Source: Tragulus kanchil (lineage: Eukaryota > Chordata > Mammalia > Artiodactyla > Tragulidae). Taken from it: a stretch of 64,000 nucleotides of DNA. The notes beneath the pieces were generated by a model. It was not told the DNA's origin and did not search any database. It was given only the letters and a program-made list of their open reading frames with translations. The position numbers were made by a program, and so were the translations under genes. Where the stretch lies: the NCBI GenBank assembly GCA_022376925.1, contig JAIOJX010000025.1, forward strand, positions 96,747,608-96,811,607, in the 5' to 3' direction. This document shows positions 59,599 through 64,000 of the stretch, piece by piece (the stretch's first letter is position 1; each line of letters opens with the position of its first letter).

Positions 59599-59801
59599 TT
59601 TTGTTCAGTTGCTAAGTCATGTCTGACTGTGACTCATGGACCTCTGTCCTCTGTTCATGGCATTTCCCAGGCAAGAATACTGGAGTGGGTTGCCATTTCC
59701 TTCTCCAGGGGACCTTCCCAACCCAGGGATTGAACCTGTGTCTCTTGTGTCCTCTGCACTGGCAGGTGGGTTCTTTACCAGTTGAGCCACTGAGAAAGGC
59801 C
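59599..59801 (-). mobile_element. Bov-tA family SINE
   Basis: Contains 'cccaggcaagaatactggag' and 'cccaacccagggattgaacc', and ends with 'gagccactgagaaaggccc'. Confidence 0.9.
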
Positions 59802-59802
59802 C

Positions 59803-59945
59803 ATTTTATTTATCTGTCTTTTCTTTAGACTATAAGCTGTGTGAGAATAAGAAATCTTTCACTTTCTTAACTGATAGTATCTGAACCTGGAATTAAACCT
59901 AGCATATGTATGTGCTCAGTAACTATTTATTGAATAAACACCTTT
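59803..59945 (+). mobile_element. L2 LINE 3' end
   Basis: 'agactataagctgtgtgaga', then 'cctagcatatgtatgtgctc' and 'agtaactatttattgaataa' match the L2 3' end. Confidence 0.7.
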
Positions 59946-62437
59946 AACTCTGTAATTGATAAACTGTTGACATTATGTGTCATGTCCCAAAGATTCTGAG
60001 ATTCTGTACTATAGCTGAAGGTCTCTGTAGACTCTATTTATGGAGGGGGGCAGGACAGCCTGGACTCTAAAACAAAGTCTAACTGCTTGGCAGATCTTGA
60101 TCTATTTAATGTTAATTTGTTTTTATATTAAAGAATCTGGATGAAATCTATGCAATAATCTATTTAGTATTCTAAACTCAAGGTCTCACAAGTAGCTTTC
60201 TTTGTTAACACAGTCCAATACTTCTTTGCTTATGACCTTCAGGCTATTGTGAATTCAAGTCCAAATGTGTTGTGTCTGTGCACCCACATACCGTATGTGA
60301 ATATGTGTATATGTGTGTGTCACAGCTCAAAGGGGCAGGTGGGGGGAGATTGTGCATAGACTTCTGAAGACATGTCAGGGAAAAGATGGCTCAAATATGA
60401 TTCATGGCAACCTTTGATGTCTCCTTTTCCAGTAAATCTTGATATCCCTTTACATATTTTGAGAAGTGATTGCCATGGAAACTATTAGAAAACTCAAACG
60501 CATTGAGGCTTTATGTTCTCCACCTAGAGCTACTAACAGAGGGGACCTCACAGATACTTAACTTCCTGTTCTTTTCTTTCTAATTACACATTCGTGTTTA
60601 GCTTATTTTGTACAATGAAAATAGATCTGTATTGTTGATGTCACTGTTAATAGTCATTTTTGACAGTGTTGTCTTTATCATTTGAAATACTCAGAGACTC
60701 AGCTTTTTTTTTGGTGTTCCAAGGAAAAGTATCAAATTTGATATCTCAATAAAATTATTATGTCACCTTGGAATTTTTTTCCAAATTTAACCATGTTTCT
60801 TATTTCCTACTTTTTTTTTTAAATCTCTCACTTATATGACAGAATGAGAATAATATTTTAAGTACCTCATGTGGTAGGAATAATATAACAAATGTCAAAA
60901 CATTATGGAAATCAGTCTATGCTAGAGTGCTTTTTTAACTACCTGTTTTATTAAAAAATAGTGAGAACTGCATATTGAGACAAAAATTATGAAAACATAG
61001 CTTGGTATGCTTGGAACTAGAGACTTTGTCTTCTGTTGTTAAAATATACTATAAAGATGGAGTGTCTGGAGAAGTGAAATCCATTTTCCTTTTCCCTGCC
61101 ATGCATAATATGCTGAGATGCAACAATTGTCATTTGGAACTCTTCCTATGCTGTCTGTATTTACACAATATGCCTTCTGCTAGGCATGATAATAAATGAT
61201 AAAAAATTATACCAGTTGGTGGCAATGTTGTTTTCACAGCAATGGTCACTCATTAGAACCACAGGTCTATGCTTATTTTCTCCTTATTAATTTTGTTATT
61301 TTGAGTTTCTAACTTGTGCTACAAGTTATTTCTGGCTTGAAAATGAAGCCAGGTTTCTATAACCCCAGAGTATTCATCTTGTTATCTTTAAATCTTTTTC
61401 ATTGCTGAAGGCAAACTAAACATGAAATAATAAATAGCAGGATTGTGTGGGCTGAAAAAGCAAATTCTAAAGACTGTTGGAAACTATGTCAAACATTGCC
61501 TTGTCTCATCAGAAATTATACATACATGCAATGGAAAGCAATTTTGAATCCTGGTTCTCAAATGCCTTTCATCTAGTATTCTGTTTTAGAGCTTATTACT
61601 TAATAGACAGAATATGTATTTAGTGAAAACTTCCCCAGAGCATCAACTTCTATCCAACTAAATTCAGAAACCCTTCCAAGACAAGCAATTGATAAAGTTG
61701 AACTGTGTAATTGTATTTCGTGTGTAGAATTGACAAATATGATATTAAAATGGATCTGGTGGGTGAAAAATGAGCATCTCCATCCATTGGCCTAAACTTG
61801 TGCTAGAATGGTTTACCTTTTGGCTCATATTTCAGCTTTGACCAAGAAGTCTTTCCAAATCACATCCCGATTTGAATTTGTGTTTATGCCTCAACTGTTA
61901 CCAACTTCTACAATACCTATTTGTATCTCATGCTGTGGTACTTCCCACAACTTGATTTACATGTATTATTTATGCATTCATGTTATTTCCCTCAGATATC
62001 AATTTAATTCCACAAAGTTTACTGGACACCAACCATGTGCTTCTGCTGGGTATCAGTAGAGTGAACTTTGCAATATCCATAGCTTAGTCTTGTTCAGTTG
62101 TGTGTCTCTTGTGTTTACTAGCATCATGAAACATCATAATGTGTTCATTGACTCTGATGAGATCAGCACTTTCATATTTAAAGGATAATGATGGTGTACT
62201 TATTTTCTGAGTGATTACAAGTGTGCAAACCTAGTGTCAGGAACCAAATATTGGGCTGGCCAACCACATAGGTGAGCCAATTAAAAGGAAGTGTACTGAT
62301 GTTCAAATGCCAGGAAGAAAGTGGGGGAATGAACAACAATATGGAGCATGTGGGTTTATCAGCGAGGATCGAGAGTGAGGGAAACATTAATAGAACGAAT
62401 ACAAAAACAACCACTACCACATTTTTTGAACTATGTA
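59946..62437. other. Unduplicated sequence, no gene recognised
   Basis: AT-rich sequence with several T runs. None of the frames (65-83 codons) contains a recognised domain. There is no duplicated block. Confidence 0.55.
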
Positions 62438-62525
62438 CATCCTATGAATTAACTCATTTAGTCCTCCCAACAATTTCCAATGTAGACATTAATATCATTG
62501 TCCTCGTTTCACAGGTGAGGGACCT
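62438..62525 (+). mobile_element. MIR fragment
   Basis: 'gaattaactcatttagtcct', then 'cccaacaatttccaatgtag' and 'cattgtcctcgtttcacagg' is the typical MIR core order. Confidence 0.65.
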
Positions 62526-63349
62526 TGTAGATGCTATTATAGTGGTCTATTTGAATTCTGTTGCATTTTGTTCCTGTCTATCAGTACTTTCATTCATTTC
62601 AGATATTCATCTTTTGCCAACACAGAAGAAATACCTCCTGAAAACTGATGCCATCTCCAGCGCTAGGAGAGGTCTCTGTTGATCTCATGATAACTCTATT
62701 CCCTGAAAGTGGTTTGTTCAGGGACTCAGACCTCTGGTGTTAAGACAATGACACTGCCTGGCCAGAGGAACTGGTTTAGGAATAGACATGTGACCCAGTT
62801 TAGGCTGAAAGCTTGCTGAGAGCTCCTAGGCAAATAAATCCTTTACTCTTGAAAAGAGAGAGCCTGGAAGCAAATCTCTTATTTCTTCTCAGGAGTGAAC
62901 ACATATAAAGTCAGAGACTGCTACAAGTATTTTGTATGAAACAGTTGGGGAGGATTTAAGGTGTGATGAACCAGTGCATTTACTCTCTAAAATGTAAATT
63001 TGGGTCACAATTTTTGTTTGATTTGTCAGTTGCTTCTGAAGGCATCCCCTACTGGCACAACTCTAAGGCTTACCTGAGGTGAAGTTATTTTTCCAGAGTC
63101 ATCCACATGGTTAAGTAAAAGAGCCAACCTCAATGTGAGATCCATTTGACCAATTCTGAACACATTTTTTGCATTACCTCCCTGTGGCAGCCTGGAGGAA
63201 TTCTACATGAATTTTCTGAGAGTGTATTTGTACATTTGCTGAGCAATTTTGGATTTCCTTAATAGGTTTCAGTTCCTGTCTTTATTACACACAACTTCTC
63301 CCCAGTCTTGTTCTTTTACTGGGAATGTTTTTTTTTTTTGGAATTAAAA
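62526..63349. other. Unduplicated sequence, no gene recognised
   Basis: Part of 62760-62830 ('ggaatagacatgtgacccag') looks like an old interspersed repeat, but I cannot name the family. There is no gene. Confidence 0.45.
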
Positions 63350-63617
63350 AAACATTTTTTTTTTGGCCTCTTTTATCATTTATTTATTTATTTTCATCCA
63401 TCTTTGTTATTTGGCCTGTGTGGCCATCCCACTGTAGTGGCCCTTCTCACTGCAGAGCACTGGCTCTGGATGCACGTGCTCCAGAACGCCGGCTAATAAT
63501 TGGACACACTGGTCCAGCTGTTCCACAGCACATGGGATCTTCCAGGGCCAGGTATCAAACTGGTGTCCCTTGCACTGCAAGGCAGACTCTTTATCCACTG
63601 GACCACCAGGGAAACCC
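63350..63617 (-). mobile_element. CHR-type SINE
   Basis: Minus-strand element with a T-rich start, then 'tttattttcatccatctttg', 'gggatcttccagggccaggt' and the end 'ggaccaccagggaaaccc'. A short flanking repeat 'tgggaat' (63320-63326 and 63619-63625) is weak. The 116-codon plus frame here is SINE sequence. Confidence 0.85.
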
Positions 63618-64000
63618 TTGGGAATCTTTTATTGGCCCAGTATCTCTAGCTAGCTCTCTCCTCCCACCCCAGTGACTGGAGCCAGTTTCCTAAACACCTG
63701 GCTAAAGAGTGCAAGTCTGCTTTTACCCAAATGAGTGTGTCAGAAATTGTAATGACACACCCACTTGTGAAGCTAATTCTGTTCAGATACTGCTTTGGTC
63801 ACATGGTTTCAGCAACTCAGCCTCCTAAGAGATACAGTCCTCATTTGAAAGTGTTCATTCTTCCTAGTAACACTCTGACCTGGGCTGTGGCTGCTTTCCT
63901 TTCTTTTAGTCCTAATATGGCAGTTTCCAGTACTCTTCCTCTTGCCAACTCAGCCTTAAGATTCTATGCCTTACAACAGAAGTGGAGGTTGGCTGGGTAA

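Overview
The window looks like nuclear DNA from a ruminant, most probably a bovid. It carries ruminant-restricted repeats (Bov-tA/Bov-A SINEs, BovB LINE pieces, a ruminant-type L1 3' end) on top of old mammalian repeats (MIR, L2, MaLR-type LTR) and CA, GA and AT microsatellites. I find no protein-coding gene, rRNA, tRNA gene or CRISPR array. Open frames are short, duplicated, low in complexity or run through SINEs. The window reads as gene-poor intergenic or intronic sequence.

The dominant structure is a series of 22 head-to-tail direct duplications between position 1 and about 59,045. Each unit is about 1.07-1.21 kb, each is present twice in the same orientation, and the copies are nearly identical. 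Separations between copies run from about 1,072 to 1,210 bp. Between the copies lie 0-46 bp of junction bases. In at least ten junctions these bases are a shortened, error-rich version of sequence that belongs next to one copy. Several breakpoints fall at or inside repeats (SINE target sites, BovB start, LTR start, L1). Neighbouring units often overlap by 100-300 bp, so short pieces occur three times. The stretches 6,362-8,050, 26,477-28,132, 30,400-32,646 and 59,046-64,000 lie outside the duplicated blocks. Removing one copy of each unit would shorten the window from 64 kb to roughly 39 kb. The simplest reading is an assembly artefact: overlapping contig ends of about 1.1 kb placed side by side instead of merged. 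A biological tandem-duplication process is possible but less likely.

Layout. 1-6.4 kb: units 1-3, a CHR-type SINE, a second SINE inserted at its edge, and an old L1 piece. 6.4-8 kb: unduplicated, with GA and TG microsatellites. 8-26.5 kb: units 4-11, with Bov-tA and CHR-type SINEs and a MaLR-type LTR split by a Bov-tA. 26.5-30.4 kb: an LTR-like block of a ruminant endogenous retrovirus, then unit 12. 30.4-35 kb: mostly plain sequence, then unit 13 with two adjacent SINEs. 35-43 kb: an L1 3' end and units 14-16, including a BovB fragment nested in an L2. 42-49 kb: units 17-19, with L1 pieces. 49-50.1 kb: a broken BovB LINE. 50-52.4 kb: unit 20. 53.7-56.3 kb: an L1 3' end split by a Bov-tA, duplicated as unit 21. 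56.8-59 kb: unit 22. 59-64 kb: unduplicated, with Bov-tA, L2, MIR and a CHR-type SINE.
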